Below, one piece after another: positions 17,658 through 27,285 of a stretch of 64,000 nt of DNA; positions within the stretch are counted from its first letter, which is position 1, and every line of letters begins with the position of its first letter. Origin of the DNA: Myroides odoratimimus (lineage in GTDB: Bacteria > Bacteroidota > Bacteroidia > Flavobacteriales > Flavobacteriaceae). A program made the position numbers and the translations under genes. The notes under the pieces were generated by a model. The model searched no databases, was not told where the DNA came from, and saw only the letters and a program-made list of their open reading frames with translations. Where the stretch lies: the NCBI RefSeq assembly GCF_001485415.1, contig NZ_BCMQ01000012.1:1-64000 (forward strand), given 5' to 3'.

Positions 17658-17793
17658 AAATAATATCTCAATTATAAATATAATAACACACTTCTTTTCT
17701 TTATTTAAAAACAAACCTTTATAATATAGGTTGATATTATTTAAACAGCACTACCTTATAAACAATACCAACCTATTACATATTAAAATTTTG

Positions 17794-18192
17794 TTATACA
17801 ATGGGAGTGTCTGAAAGAGCCCATCCTTCAATAACTCTTGCTCCAATTGGGTCTGGATTCTCTTTAAAATGAACAAATTCCATTGTTTCTTGTTTAATAG
17901 TTACTCCAGTCTTTTTATCTGTAATAAAAACAGTATATCTGATTGCACACCAATCATCAATAATCAACATGTTGTGAAACTCCCCTAATAAAACATCATA
18001 TCCTTCAAAAACTGATTTCATATTATCTTTATACTCTTGTAAAGTCCAATGAAAAGTCCCTGTATTATAGTGAGCATCTGGTTCATATAAGGTATCACAC
18101 CACTTTAACCATGATTCATAACCTTTGTTCCAATTTGCAAATCCATTTAATAAACGATCTTTGATTTTTTCTTGAAAATTTTTTGTACTCAT
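17794..18192 (-). CDS. NTF2/SnoaL-like protein
   Basis: 132 aa, typical length for the NTF2-like superfamily. Helical N-terminus (FANWNKGYESWLKWCDTLYEPDAHY) followed by strands (VLLGEFHNMLIIDDWCAIRYTVFITDKKTG, VIEGWALSD). The fold hosts isomerases, dehydratases and non-catalytic pocket proteins; the reaction cannot be named. It is first in the minus-strand series with the SDR (about 136 bp gap) and the esterase, consistent with a shared substrate. Confidence 0.72.
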   Translation of the reverse strand: MSTKNFQEKIKDRLLNGFANWNKGYESWLKWCDTLYEPDAHYNTGTFHWTLQEYKDNMKSVFEGYDVLLGEFHNMLIIDDWCAIRYTVFITDKKTGVTIKQETMEFVHFKENPDPIGARVIEGWALSDTPIV

Positions 18193-18418
18193 TATTTAAC
18201 TATTAAAAATTATAAGATAAATTTAAAAGAGTGCTAATAATCATACAAGGTCAAAAATGGCACAAAACTGGACGATAAGTCGTAATTTTATTTAAAAATA
18301 ACTACGATAAAACCTCAGCAAATCGATTACACAAAACGTAGAATCAAGAACTAAACTTCCTTTTAAAATATTTGTTTCACCACAAATATTTTAACTGTTG
18401 AATATGCATTTCTTAATA

Positions 18419-18448
18419 TTGCCAGCTTCATTTTTTTCGTTACTTTTG
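18419..18448 (+). promoter_or_regulatory. Bacteroidota-type promoter of the I9-like lipoprotein gene
   Basis: TTG (18419-18421), a 19-bp spacer, then TACTTTTG (18441-18448), a full match to TTG-N17-23-TAnnTTTG, 20 bp before the ATG at 18468. Confidence 0.65.
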
Positions 18449-18467
18449 GTTTATTAAGTTTTTTATC

Positions 18468-18818
18468 ATGCGTAAAATAAGAGTACCACATTTCATTTTA
18501 GTTTTCATTTTCATAGGATCTTTGATTTTCATTCAATGCAAAAGTCCCAAAACATCAGTTAAAGAAGAAACCAATAGCTTCAACAAAAATGTAGTTAATA
18601 ATGTAATTATCTATTACAGTGAAGAAATTTCACTTGAACAGCTAAAAAAAGAAGTTGATAGTTTTGGAGGAAAAATAATTTATGATTATAACAATTTCAA
18701 TGCTATTGCTATTCAAATTCCTTCAAATAAATCATTAGAACAAACCACTGAATATTTTCAAAAAATAAAAGGAGTATTAAGTGTTAATAAAGATGAAATT
18801 CATAATATAAATCAATAA
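18468..18818 (+). CDS. lipoprotein with peptidase-inhibitor I9-like domain
   Basis: 116 aa. Signal peptide with lipobox-like LIFIQC, Cys at about residue 24, so probably membrane-anchored outside the cytoplasm. The mature part (about 45-112) has the ferredoxin-like pattern of subtilisin propeptide/I9 inhibitors: IIYYSEEISLEQLKKEVDSF, FNAIAIQIP, then VLSVNKDE. Such free-standing domains inhibit or chaperone serine proteases. No subtilase gene is in the window, so a partner must lie elsewhere or the domain is repurposed. Confidence 0.65.
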   Translation: MRKIRVPHFILVFIFIGSLIFIQCKSPKTSVKEETNSFNKNVVNNVIIYYSEEISLEQLKKEVDSFGGKIIYDYNNFNAIAIQIPSNKSLEQTTEYFQKIKGVLSVNKDEIHNINQ

Positions 18819-18936
18819 GTTATTTTTGATATAACAGTACTATTGACTTAATTGCACTTTACTAAAACATAGATAAAGCATCATTTTTTTTTTACAATTC
18901 ACTTATTTTGAGAAATTATAAAATATTTTTTAAATA

Positions 18937-19806
18937 ATGAAAAAAACTCTTTTATCTTTCTCTTTAAATGAGCAGTTTTTGCCTTCAAAAACTTATACAA
19001 TTAAAGATCAAATTACTTTAATTGACAAACCTCTTATAAAATCACATGTATCTGAATCATTTAAATCTGATGAGACTATTGCAATAATTTGTCTTAAAGG
19101 TAAAATTAAAGGAAACATTAATTTCAAATCATACGAAAGTCAAAACTCTAGTATGATAATAATTTTATCAAATCAAATCGTAGATGTAGAATATGTTAGC
19201 AAAGATTTTAAAGCTATTTTTATTATTATGTCTAATCAATTTAGTCAAGACCTTGCTATAGATGAACGTTTCAGAGTTTTCATGTCTATTCAAAAAAATC
19301 CATGTGTTACCCTTAATGAACTAGAACGTCAATCATTAATTGAATACTGTGAAATAGTAAAAAAAACAATACTTAATCACAATAATCCTTATTCATTAAA
19401 ATCTATCAAGCATATTACCAAAGCTTTTTTCTACGGATTTGGCTATCATATTCATATTACAGGAAATTTACAACATCAAAAACAACAACAAGAGATCCTT
19501 GTTGAGAAATTTTTGAATCTACTGCAAAAATATTATTGTGACCAAAGAGAGATAGGTTTTTATTCTAATAAATTAAATGTCACTCCCAAATACCTTTCAA
19601 AGATAGTAAAAGAATGTAGTGGTATATCAGCCGTACGTTGGGTTGAAAATCATGTAGTTATTGAAGCTAAATCTCTATTAAAGTTTACCGATTTAACTAT
19701 TCAACAGGTAAGTAATAAATTGAACTTTCCATCTCAATCTTTTTTTGGTAAGTACTTTAAAAGACTCGAAGGCATTTCCCCTAGTAATTATAGAAATAGC
19801 CAATAA
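18937..19806 (+). CDS. AraC family transcriptional regulator
   Basis: 289 aa. The N-terminal cupin-like sensor region (about 1-160) has no recognisable ligand motif. The C-terminal AraC double helix-turn-helix (about 190-287) includes LNVTPKYLSKIVKECSGI and TIQQVSNKLNFPSQSFFGKYFKR. It is next to the esterase/SDR/SnoaL genes, which read away on the other strand beyond the lipoprotein gene, and is a candidate regulator of them. It is closed by a strong terminator shared with traN. Confidence 0.88.
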   Translation: MKKTLLSFSLNEQFLPSKTYTIKDQITLIDKPLIKSHVSESFKSDETIAIICLKGKIKGNINFKSYESQNSSMIIILSNQIVDVEYVSKDFKAIFIIMSNQFSQDLAIDERFRVFMSIQKNPCVTLNELERQSLIEYCEIVKKTILNHNNPYSLKSIKHITKAFFYGFGYHIHITGNLQHQKQQQEILVEKFLNLLQKYYCDQREIGFYSNKLNVTPKYLSKIVKECSGISAVRWVENHVVIEAKSLLKFTDLTIQQVSNKLNFPSQSFFGKYFKRLEGISPSNYRNSQ

Positions 19807-19842
19807 CAATGTAATTAAACTTTCAATTGATCTATATATTTT

Positions 19843-19872
19843 AAAAGCCCAAATTTTAACTTGGGCTTTTTT
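19843..19872. terminator. terminator between araC-like gene and traN remnant
   Basis: AAAAGCCCAA paired with TTGGGCTTTT, 8-nt loop, then T run; works in both directions. Confidence 0.8.
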
Positions 19873-19887
19873 GGGCTTATTTTTATT

Positions 19888-20763
19888 CTATATCAATTTC
19901 AAAGAAATTAATTTTTTAACTTTTAAAAAATCAGAACTCTTTACTTCCAAAACCTGACTCCTCACTCCATTCTTCTCATTAATCTCAATTAAAAGCACTT
20001 GTCTGTCTGATAAAGTAAACTGGTCTAACATAAAAACACTCTCTTGTTTACTTTGACTATTGATTGTCTGAGCATCACTATAACTTCTAATTGGCTTTAA
20101 AGTCACCTCTTGAATTGTCGTTCGTTTTGCAGTTCTTCTATCTTTAATTTTAAAACTAATATAGTCTAGCTTATATGGTAAATTGCTTTTGTTATTAATG
20201 GAGACATGAAAATATAGTTTACCATCTTGAGTGTAGATGCTTTTTAGCCTTGCTTCTACTGAGTAGTTTTTACTATTAATATTTAACTCTTTCTTATTCT
20301 TCTTGATAATAGCTTTCATAAAAAGATCAGCTAAACTTGGGCTAGTGTTTCCTAAGTCTTTAAAAAGAACTTCACTTTGCTGTTTACTTACTTGTTTTTC
20401 AAACTTGGTTAAGTCATAACTCAGTTGTGTTGGCTGTTCTTTACAACTAGCATTGAAATTGTAGTATTTACCATCGTTTGTAATTACTGTAAAGTTTGTA
20501 GGAGTTATATCCTCTTTTATAGCTTTTAAACGAAGAACATTAGATGTTGCTTCTACTTTACTAGCTATAATTTCACTACTGCCTAAATCCACATATTCAA
20601 TGCTACTTGGAAACAGGATATGCGTTGTTTTGTTTTGAGTGAGCTATACTTCATAAGGCATTACCTCAGCATTTGACAAGTTAATAGCCTTCATATCGTT
20701 TTGGGCGGTTACTGTGTTTACTGCTAGTAAGCACAGGAGCATATAGTTAATGATTGTTTTCAT
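19888..20763 (-). pseudogene. traN: conjugative transposon TraN, interrupted by an amber codon
   Basis: The full reading frame from ATG 20763 gives a signal peptide (MKTIINYMLLCLLAVNTVTAQ). It then meets an in-frame TAG at 20644-20646 (codon 40), after which the frame continues uninterrupted to 19888, about 291 codons in total. The downstream part matches Bacteroidota TraN: ILFPSSIEYVDLGSSEI, LRLKAIKED and FTVITNDGKYYNFNA. TraN is part of the outer-membrane/periplasmic channel of CTnDOT-type conjugation. A single nonsense change inactivates it. It lies 29 bp after the traM remnant, the normal order traM-traN, but no other tra gene is present. Confidence 0.85.
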
Positions 20764-20792
20764 AATAATTTGATTTACTTGTTGATTGATTG

Positions 20793-22037
20793 TTATTCTT
20801 TAGGTACAAGAAATAGTTCTTGTCCTTGTTTTAGGGTTACTCTTTGGGCTTTTACTTTCTTAGAAAAGTAACCTGATACACCTTGGATAAAACCTTTGGT
20901 TAAATCCCCTGCAATTTGATCTGAAGCGGATCTACTCATCGAAATACTCGTACCAGCGGTTTGTCCCATATTGGCGATGATTTCTTTTGAGGCGTTTATT
21001 TCTTGAAGGTCTAATACCTCTAGTCCTTTTTGTCCATAATTATCATAACCGATTAGCTCTGTTTGTATAATACTGTTATCTATTTTGATAGAGTTTACAC
21101 TTAGTTCTAATCTTGTGTTACTTACTTTTACTTTGGCAATGAGCGTACTTGCTTCTGGTAATAAAGCTCCATCAATTACAAGGCTCTCTAAGAGTCTTAG
21201 TTTGATATACCCTTCGTTTATAACGACCTGATCTTCTTTGATAATTACTTTTATACTGTTTTTGTGGTTGGATTCTTTAGGTTGCCCTTCTGCTGTATAA
21301 AAAGTTGGGTTACTTTGAAAACTTAGCGGTAAAAAATCAAGCAGTGTTGGTGGTTGAACAAGGGATGAAACAACATCTTTTTGTGTATCTTCTATTGCGG
21401 TTATGGCTTGTTTTTTATTGGAAATAACCTTGGTGCTTCTCGTTTGATTTACAGGCAATACCTCACCTTGGTTTTGACCTGTTGGTAAATACTTCGCTGC
21501 CATCTGAAAAGACTTTTCCATGAGTTCTAATTGACTATCCATCGTAATAGGCTTTGACGTATCTTTCTCTTCCAATTTTTGTTCTAATTCTTCTATTTGT
21601 TTTTTGAGCTTGTCGGTTTCTTGGTTTTCTGTATTGTCATAAAAACTACTGAGCACCTCTTGACTTTGTCTGTAGTTTTGATAGGACCTCTCATAAGGTG
21701 TAGAAACAGGCTGCTGATTATAATCTTGATGGATATAACTGCTGTTAGACTCCTCTTGGGTATCGTTCCAGTAATCCGCTAAAGAGTGCATCTGATTTTC
21801 ATTCTCTTGCTTTTTCTGCTCCCACAGTTCTTTTTCATAAGCTTTGACCTTATCTGTTGGTATGCCCTCAGTTATTGCTTCCGGAACTATTGCATTGTCA
21901 ATAAGTAGCTCTTTGTTTTCGGGTTTAAAAAGAAGATACATCGCTAACAGAAATACAAGCCCCATTAAAGCAAATACGATACTTGGTGTGAAAATAAAAT
22001 AACAAACCTCGTGTCTGTTATCGTTTCTGGTCGTTTT
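20793..22037 (-). pseudogene. traM: conjugative transposon TraM, 5' end decayed
   Basis: From Met at 21965 the frame gives 390 aa, with a membrane segment at the very N-terminus (GLVFLLAMYLLF), a Gln/Glu-rich linker with coiled coil (about 50-140) and the conserved TraM C-terminal domain (SIKVIIKEDQVVINEGYIKLRLLE, MGQTAGTSISMSR, VTLKQGQELFLVPKE). Upstream the frame stays open to 22037 without an ATG, ending at a TAA. The neighbouring frame reads KVKPTNLKNDQKR just upstream, suggesting a frameshift near 22010-22030 plus loss of the start codon. TraM is an inner-membrane/periplasmic conjugation component. It is a remnant of a larger element. Confidence 0.75.
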
Positions 22038-22199
22038 TTAAGTTAGTTGGTTTTACTTTTATTTAGTCGATCTGTATGGTTAATTTAAATCGAACAGTAG
22101 CGTTACTTTACATCTCTAGAAAACATAAGGTATTTGTTTTCAGTATCAATTCCTTTTAAATTGATTCGAACCAAAGTAAAATTACAAAGGACAATTATT

Positions 22200-22246
22200 C
22201 AAAACAATACGTGTTTTCACGGTATTTTATACGTGTTTTCACGACT
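22200..22246. repeat. dispersed ~43-bp repeat, copy 1
   Basis: Contains two direct ACGTGTTTTC units (22209-22218 and 22231-22240), 22 bp apart, in the context ACAATACGTGTTTTC...TATTTTATACGTGTTTTC. A near copy lies at 32629-32673 in the same orientation. The end overlaps the 3' end of the broken response-regulator gene. Confidence 0.65.
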
Positions 22247-22883
22247 GCAAATCACTATCATTTATATAATGCCAACGCATAACAAAAAGAATCACTCCTA
22301 TAAAATTATTTGAGCCAGTTTTTTGCATTAAAGTTTCTTTATATTTTTCAATTGTACGAGTACTCAAATTAAGTTTATCAGCAATTTCATTTACTGTGTA
22401 TTACCTTGCGTATAGTTTAATTATTTCAACTTCTTTATCCGAAATAATTATTTCTGTAATAGATTTATTTTCTGCAGATTGATTAATTATTCGACTTATT
22501 TGATTATCATAATAAATACCATTATTATAAACATATTTAATAGCTATTTTAAGTCTTGAAAATGCAATATTCTTGGTTAAGAAACCCGACACATTATACT
22601 TAAACATTCTTGCTATACTATAAGAGTCATTATAATTACTCAGCACTAATACCTTGATATTAGGATAGTTTTTATTAAGTAAAGAAGCTATTTGAAAACC
22701 GTCCATTATAGGCATTTTTATTTCTAAAAAAATAATATCTACATCAACTACCTTTAACTTTTTAAATAATTCAATGCCGTTAGAACATTGAAAAACGACT
22801 TCAATTTCTTCTAATTGAGATAATAAAAGTGAAAAACCTTTCCTGAACAGTTTTAATTCATCTACTATACCTATCCTAATCAT
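22239..22883 (-). pseudogene. NarL/LuxR-type response regulator, broken in the HTH domain
   Basis: The total open length is 214 codons, normal for the family, but an in-frame TAA at 22401-22403 falls at the start of the LuxR helix-turn-helix. The receiver (1-120) is complete except that the phosphoacceptor position carries Glu54 (FLEIKMPIMDG) where Asp is expected. Ser in LSNYND and Lys in GFLTKN are kept. After the stop the frame continues with TVNEIADKLNLSTRTIEKY, a good HTH. At the break the DNA looks like a lost CA and a nearby gained CA relative to an expected YAQGNT-like sequence. The truncated product would lack DNA binding. Confidence 0.75.
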
Positions 22884-22948
22884 ATTCCATTTATTTTATC
22901 TTAAACAAATCGTATTACTCTAGTTTACACCCCTCCTAATTACAAAAC

Positions 22949-22985
22949 AAGACCTTTTCTAATAAATAGAAAGGTCTTGTTATTT
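22949..22985 (-). terminator. terminator of the RND efflux operon
   Basis: Stem AAGACCTTTTCTA with TAGAAAGGTCTT around ATAAA. On the minus strand it is followed by a TTTTG tail, right after the permease gene. Confidence 0.75.
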
Positions 22986-22991
22986 TAAAGA

Positions 22992-25900
22992 TTATAAATC
23001 CTTCTTATTTTTTAAATCATCGTCTAAAACTTCATTTTCAATATAGTCTTCTACTATAAGCTCGTTATAATTAACCCCTTCATTTTTACTGAATTTTTTC
23101 ACTAAACTATCAAAAATTGAATATACAACAGGAACAATTATTAAGGTCAAAAACAAAGAAGATAAAAGACCTCCTATAATCACTGTAGCCAGTCCCCTGT
23201 TAATATCTGCTCCATCTCCCTGAGCAAGTGCAATTGGAATCATTCCGATTACCATTGCCAGAGTAGTCATTAAAATTGGTCTGAAACGGGCATGATTTGC
23301 AGCTATCAAAGCATCATAAGTACTAGCGCCTTCATCTTTTCTATGATTTGCAAAATCAACAAGCATAATTGCATTTTTTGCAACTAATCCAATTAGCATA
23401 ATTATTCCTAAAATAGTAAAAACATTTAAGGTCTCATTTGATAAAGCTAATAGCAATAAAGCTCCAATAAATGACAAGGGAATTGAGAAAAGAACTACAA
23501 ATGGAGTGACAAAATTATCATATAACACCACCATAACGAAATAAACTAAAACAATAGAAGCTAACAAAGCAAATCCTAATGTTCCAAACCCCTCTTGTTG
23601 ATTTTCCATATTACCTCCCCAAATAAAAGAAACACCAGGTTTAATATCAAGTTTTTTTAACTCATTATCCCACTCTGTTGCAATAGTTCCATCCGATTTA
23701 CCAACCACCTGTGCGTGGACAGATACAGCAGGAGACTTATCTCTTCGTTCTAACAGTGAAGGTCCTGAACTATATTCTACTTTTGCAAATTGTTCTAATT
23801 TAATTACTTGTCCTAAAGTATTAGTAAACTTCAAGTTTTTTACATTTTCTAAATTTCCTCGACTTAATTCGTCATAACGAATATTGATTGTATATTCCGT
23901 TTCTTCCCCTTTATATTTTATATCCGTATTACCTGCAAATGCTATCTGCATTGTTTGACCAATTGTTGATATATCCAAACCTAGAAGATTCATCTTATCT
24001 CGATCTACTTCAACATTAATTTCAGGATTACCATCTTCCATTGTCAGCCTTACCTCAGTCGCCCCAGAAATTGTACGCAATACATCGGCAGCTTTTGTTG
24101 CAGCTTCTAAAGCATCTTCGGTAGAAGCACCTATTACGGTTAAATTAAGTGGAGCTTGCTCTGCTCCCATTAAACCAATAGTCACAATTTTTACTTTGGC
24201 ACCTAGTAAAATTGGCTCCATCTCACGTTTTAGTTTTGCAGCATAAACCTTTGTCGAAGTGTTTTTTAAATTTTCTTTGTCTAAATAAATTTGAATTTCT
24301 GATTTATACTTTGAACCATTGGTTGTTGCTATTCCATCCGAAGCTTGTCCAACTGTTGTTATCATCCTAACAATTTCAGATTTTTCAGCAAGATAAGATT
24401 CTGCCTTTTGCGTCATAAAATTAGTTTGCTCAATAGAGGCATCCTTATTCATTTCTATTTGAAGGTAGAATTCTCCTTTGTCGTTACTAGGAAAAAAATC
24501 AGTTCCAATAAATCCCATACTCACTAAAGAAAGTGAACTGAAAAACAAAACAACTGTAATTAATAACGTTATAATTTTATTCATTCTATTTTTCAAAGCC
24601 CATTCCAGAATCATACTTATCCAATTGACAATTTTAGTAAGTCCAGATTCAAAACCATGAAGGATTCGACCAAAAAAACTACCTTTATTTATATGAGATA
24701 ATTTCCCCATTCTAGAATATAACCAAGGAACAACGGTAAATGAAACTAGTAAGGATATCAAAGTTGATATAACTACAGTCATACAAAATTGTCTCAAAAT
24801 ATCAGATACTAATCCAGATGAGGCCGCAATTGGTAAGAAAACAACTACAATTACTAAAGTAATAGCCGTAACCGTAAAACCAATTTCCTTAGCTCCATCA
24901 TATGCCGCACGAACTTTATTTTTCCCCATTAGCATATGACGATGAATGTTTTCTATAACAACAATAGCGTCGTCTACTAAAATTCCAACAACTAATGATA
25001 ATCCCAACAAAGACATTAAGTTTAACGTATACCCCATTAAAAATAGTCCAACAAAAGTAGCTATTAGAGAAAGTGGTATTGCTACCACCGCAATGAATGC
25101 ATCTCTTAAACTGTGTAAAAAGAATAACATAATAAAAGCCACTAAAGCAATAGCAATCATTAAATCATGTACCACATTGTTTGCTGAATTAATAGTGTAG
25201 TCGGTTGTATCATTAGCTATAACAATGTTTATATTTTGATCAGAAAAATTTTGCTCTACTGTTGTAATTGTTTGCTTAACTAACTCAGATACTGCAACTG
25301 CATTTGCATCTGATTGTTTATATACCTGAAGCAAAATAGTATTCTGTTGATCGATTCGTGCTATTTTTTCAATATCCTTTATGCCATCTTGTATATCTGC
25401 AACGTCCTTTAAACGGATCATAATCTGATTTGAAGTGGTCAAAGGAAGATTTCTTAATTCTTCAATTGAATTCAATTTTCCAGATAGGCGAATTGTAGTT
25501 TGATTTTCACGTGTCTTAATATTTCCAGTAGGAAAGTCTAAATTTGAAGCATTGATGAGACTCTGAACTTGCACTATTGTAAGACCATAACCTTCTAATT
25601 TTGCAGGATCAATATTTACTTGTATCTCACGTTCCTCTCCTCCTATTAAATCTATCTTAGCTATACCATTAACCCTTGCAAAAATGGGTTGTATTTTTTG
25701 ATCTAGTAAATCATACAAATCACGCTCAGTTAAATTTGATGTAACTGATAGATTCATAATAGGTACATCATCAATAGAGAACTTCGTTAAAGATGGAGTT
25801 TTAACATCTTTCGGCAAATCATTAATTATAGCATTTACTTTTCGCTGAGCATCAGTGAGTAAATAATTTACATCTGCGCCAGTATTTAACGTTATTGTAA

Positions 25901-26171
25901 TTACTGATACACCTTCAAAAGATTTAGACTCAATCTTTTTTATATTTTCTAAAGATGAAACAGCATCTTCAATTTTCTTAGTAACAGAGCTTTCCACTTC
26001 TGAAGGAGCTGCTCCTGGATATGTTGTTTGTACCGTAATTACATTTACATCAAACTTTGGAATTAATTCATAACCTAGTTGCTTGTAGGAAAAAATACCT
26101 CCTAATGTTAGAAGAATAAATAATACAATAATTACACTAGGACGTTTAATCGAGATTTCAGATATTTTCAT
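22992..26171 (-). CDS. RND multidrug efflux permease (HAE1 family)
   Basis: 1059 aa, full length. Twelve predicted membrane segments in the usual two-halves layout, with large periplasmic loops after segments 1 and 7. Hallmarks include RPSVIIVLFILLTLGGIFSY at the start, TTYPGAAPSEVE, LDQKIQPIFARVNGIAKIDL, VGILVDDAIVVIENIHRH in segment 4 and GLVAKNAIMLVDFAN in the second half. It is the inner-membrane proton/drug antiporter of a tripartite pump; substrates are unknown. It is last in the tetR-tolC-mfp-permease order, 25 bp after the adaptor gene. The operon looks intact although it sits inside a decayed mobile element. Confidence 0.92.
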   Translation of the reverse strand: MKISEISIKRPSVIIVLFILLTLGGIFSYKQLGYELIPKFDVNVITVQTTYPGAAPSEVESSVTKKIEDAVSSLENIKKIESKSFEGVSVITITLNTGADVNYLLTDAQRKVNAIINDLPKDVKTPSLTKFSIDDVPIMNLSVTSNLTERDLYDLLDQKIQPIFARVNGIAKIDLIGGEEREIQVNIDPAKLEGYGLTIVQVQSLINASNLDFPTGNIKTRENQTTIRLSGKLNSIEELRNLPLTTSNQIMIRLKDVADIQDGIKDIEKIARIDQQNTILLQVYKQSDANAVAVSELVKQTITTVEQNFSDQNINIVIANDTTDYTINSANNVVHDLMIAIALVAFIMLFFLHSLRDAFIAVVAIPLSLIATFVGLFLMGYTLNLMSLLGLSLVVGILVDDAIVVIENIHRHMLMGKNKVRAAYDGAKEIGFTVTAITLVIVVVFLPIAASSGLVSDILRQFCMTVVISTLISLLVSFTVVPWLYSRMGKLSHINKGSFFGRILHGFESGLTKIVNWISMILEWALKNRMNKIITLLITVVLFFSSLSLVSMGFIGTDFFPSNDKGEFYLQIEMNKDASIEQTNFMTQKAESYLAEKSEIVRMITTVGQASDGIATTNGSKYKSEIQIYLDKENLKNTSTKVYAAKLKREMEPILLGAKVKIVTIGLMGAEQAPLNLTVIGASTEDALEAATKAADVLRTISGATEVRLTMEDGNPEINVEVDRDKMNLLGLDISTIGQTMQIAFAGNTDIKYKGEETEYTINIRYDELSRGNLENVKNLKFTNTLGQVIKLEQFAKVEYSSGPSLLERRDKSPAVSVHAQVVGKSDGTIATEWDNELKKLDIKPGVSFIWGGNMENQQEGFGTLGFALLASIVLVYFVMVVLYDNFVTPFVVLFSIPLSFIGALLLLALSNETLNVFTILGIIMLIGLVAKNAIMLVDFANHRKDEGASTYDALIAANHARFRPILMTTLAMVIGMIPIALAQGDGADINRGLATVIIGGLLSSLFLTLIIVPVVYSIFDSLVKKFSKNEGVNYNELIVEDYIENEVLDDDLKNKKDL

Positions 26172-26196
26172 GTGAATTAAATGACTGATTTATAAA

Positions 26197-27255
26197 TTAT
26201 TGAACCGTTTTAACTGGTGTACTATCAACTAGGTTAATTTGTCCTGAAGTAATTACATCCATTCCTTGTTCAATACCAGAAATTATCTCAACATAGTCTC
26301 CATAAACTCTTCCTGCTATTGCCTTCTTTAAAACTGCTTTACCATCTTGAACTATAAAAACTTGATTACTGCTTACACTTCCTACAAAAGCAGCACGTGG
26401 AACAGTCAATATAGTAGATTCTTGATCATCTCCAATGTAAGCTGTAGCATACATTCCTGCTTTCAATTCATGTTGATTTGTATTTTCGATTTCAATTTCA
26501 ATTGGAAAATTTAAATCACTATCTGCTTTAGGTGCTATAAATCGTATTTTACCAACAAAATCTTTATCTGCAAAAACAGGTAGTTTTACATTTACGGATT
26601 GTCCCACCTTTAGCATATTTACATTTTTTTCATCTACGTTTACTCTTAACTTTAAAGCAGAGACATTCACTACCTCAAATAAAGTTTCTCCTGGCGATAC
26701 GTAGGTGCCAACTTCTATAGAACGCTTATTAATTATACCTGAAAAAGAGGCCTTGACATTACTATCTGAAACTAAGATTCGTGCATTTGCTAAATCATTC
26801 TTAGCATTTTCTACTTGTAAACTTATTTGATCAACTTGCTGTTGTGTAACTCCCCCTGTTACCAATGCAGTTTTATACCGATTAAAATCTGATAATGCAT
26901 TGTCATAAACAGCTTGCGCCTTATTAAGACTCGTATTTTGCTTATCTCCTTCAATTACAGCTAGTATCTGTCCTTTTTGAACAAATGCTCCTTCCTCTAC
27001 CAACAACTTAGCAATTCGACCATTAATTTCTGCTGAAATCATTACCTCTTGCTTAGGAATAAGAATTCCATTTGTTACATATTGTGTATTTAATTTTTGC
27101 ATAGAAACACGTTCAGTACGAACAGATACTTCTGCATTTTGCTGGGCGACTACCTCAGTTTCTAATTGATTACTTTTTTGATTATTTTTCAACGTATAAA
27201 TAATTCCAGCCAAAGCTATAACTACAACTAAACCAGTAATAACTATTTTTTTCAT
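26197..27255 (-). CDS. RND efflux periplasmic adaptor (membrane fusion protein)
   Basis: 352 aa. N-terminal membrane anchor (VVIALAGIIYTL), then the lipoyl-like half motifs (ISAEINGRIAKLLVEEGAFVQKGQ and SGIINKRSIEVGTYVSPGE) flanking an alpha hairpin with LTNxxV-like coiled coil (about 105-150), beta-barrel and membrane-proximal domains to the C-terminus. It links the permease to TolC across the periplasm. It is encoded between tolC-like and permease genes with gaps of about 30 bp. Confidence 0.9.
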   Translation of the reverse strand: MKKIVITGLVVVIALAGIIYTLKNNQKSNQLETEVVAQQNAEVSVRTERVSMQKLNTQYVTNGILIPKQEVMISAEINGRIAKLLVEEGAFVQKGQILAVIEGDKQNTSLNKAQAVYDNALSDFNRYKTALVTGGVTQQQVDQISLQVENAKNDLANARILVSDSNVKASFSGIINKRSIEVGTYVSPGETLFEVVNVSALKLRVNVDEKNVNMLKVGQSVNVKLPVFADKDFVGKIRFIAPKADSDLNFPIEIEIENTNQHELKAGMYATAYIGDDQESTILTVPRAAFVGSVSSNQVFIVQDGKAVLKKAIAGRVYGDYVEIISGIEQGMDVITSGQINLVDSTPVKTVQ

Positions 27256-27285
27256 ATATGTATTTTAATAGATCTTAATTTATTT

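Noticed and set aside
16872..17714. Longer start of the second SDR giving a hydrophobic leader
   Set aside because: Classical SDRs begin a few residues before the cofactor motif; the ATG at 17657 fits, and the extra leader is AT-rich upstream DNA.
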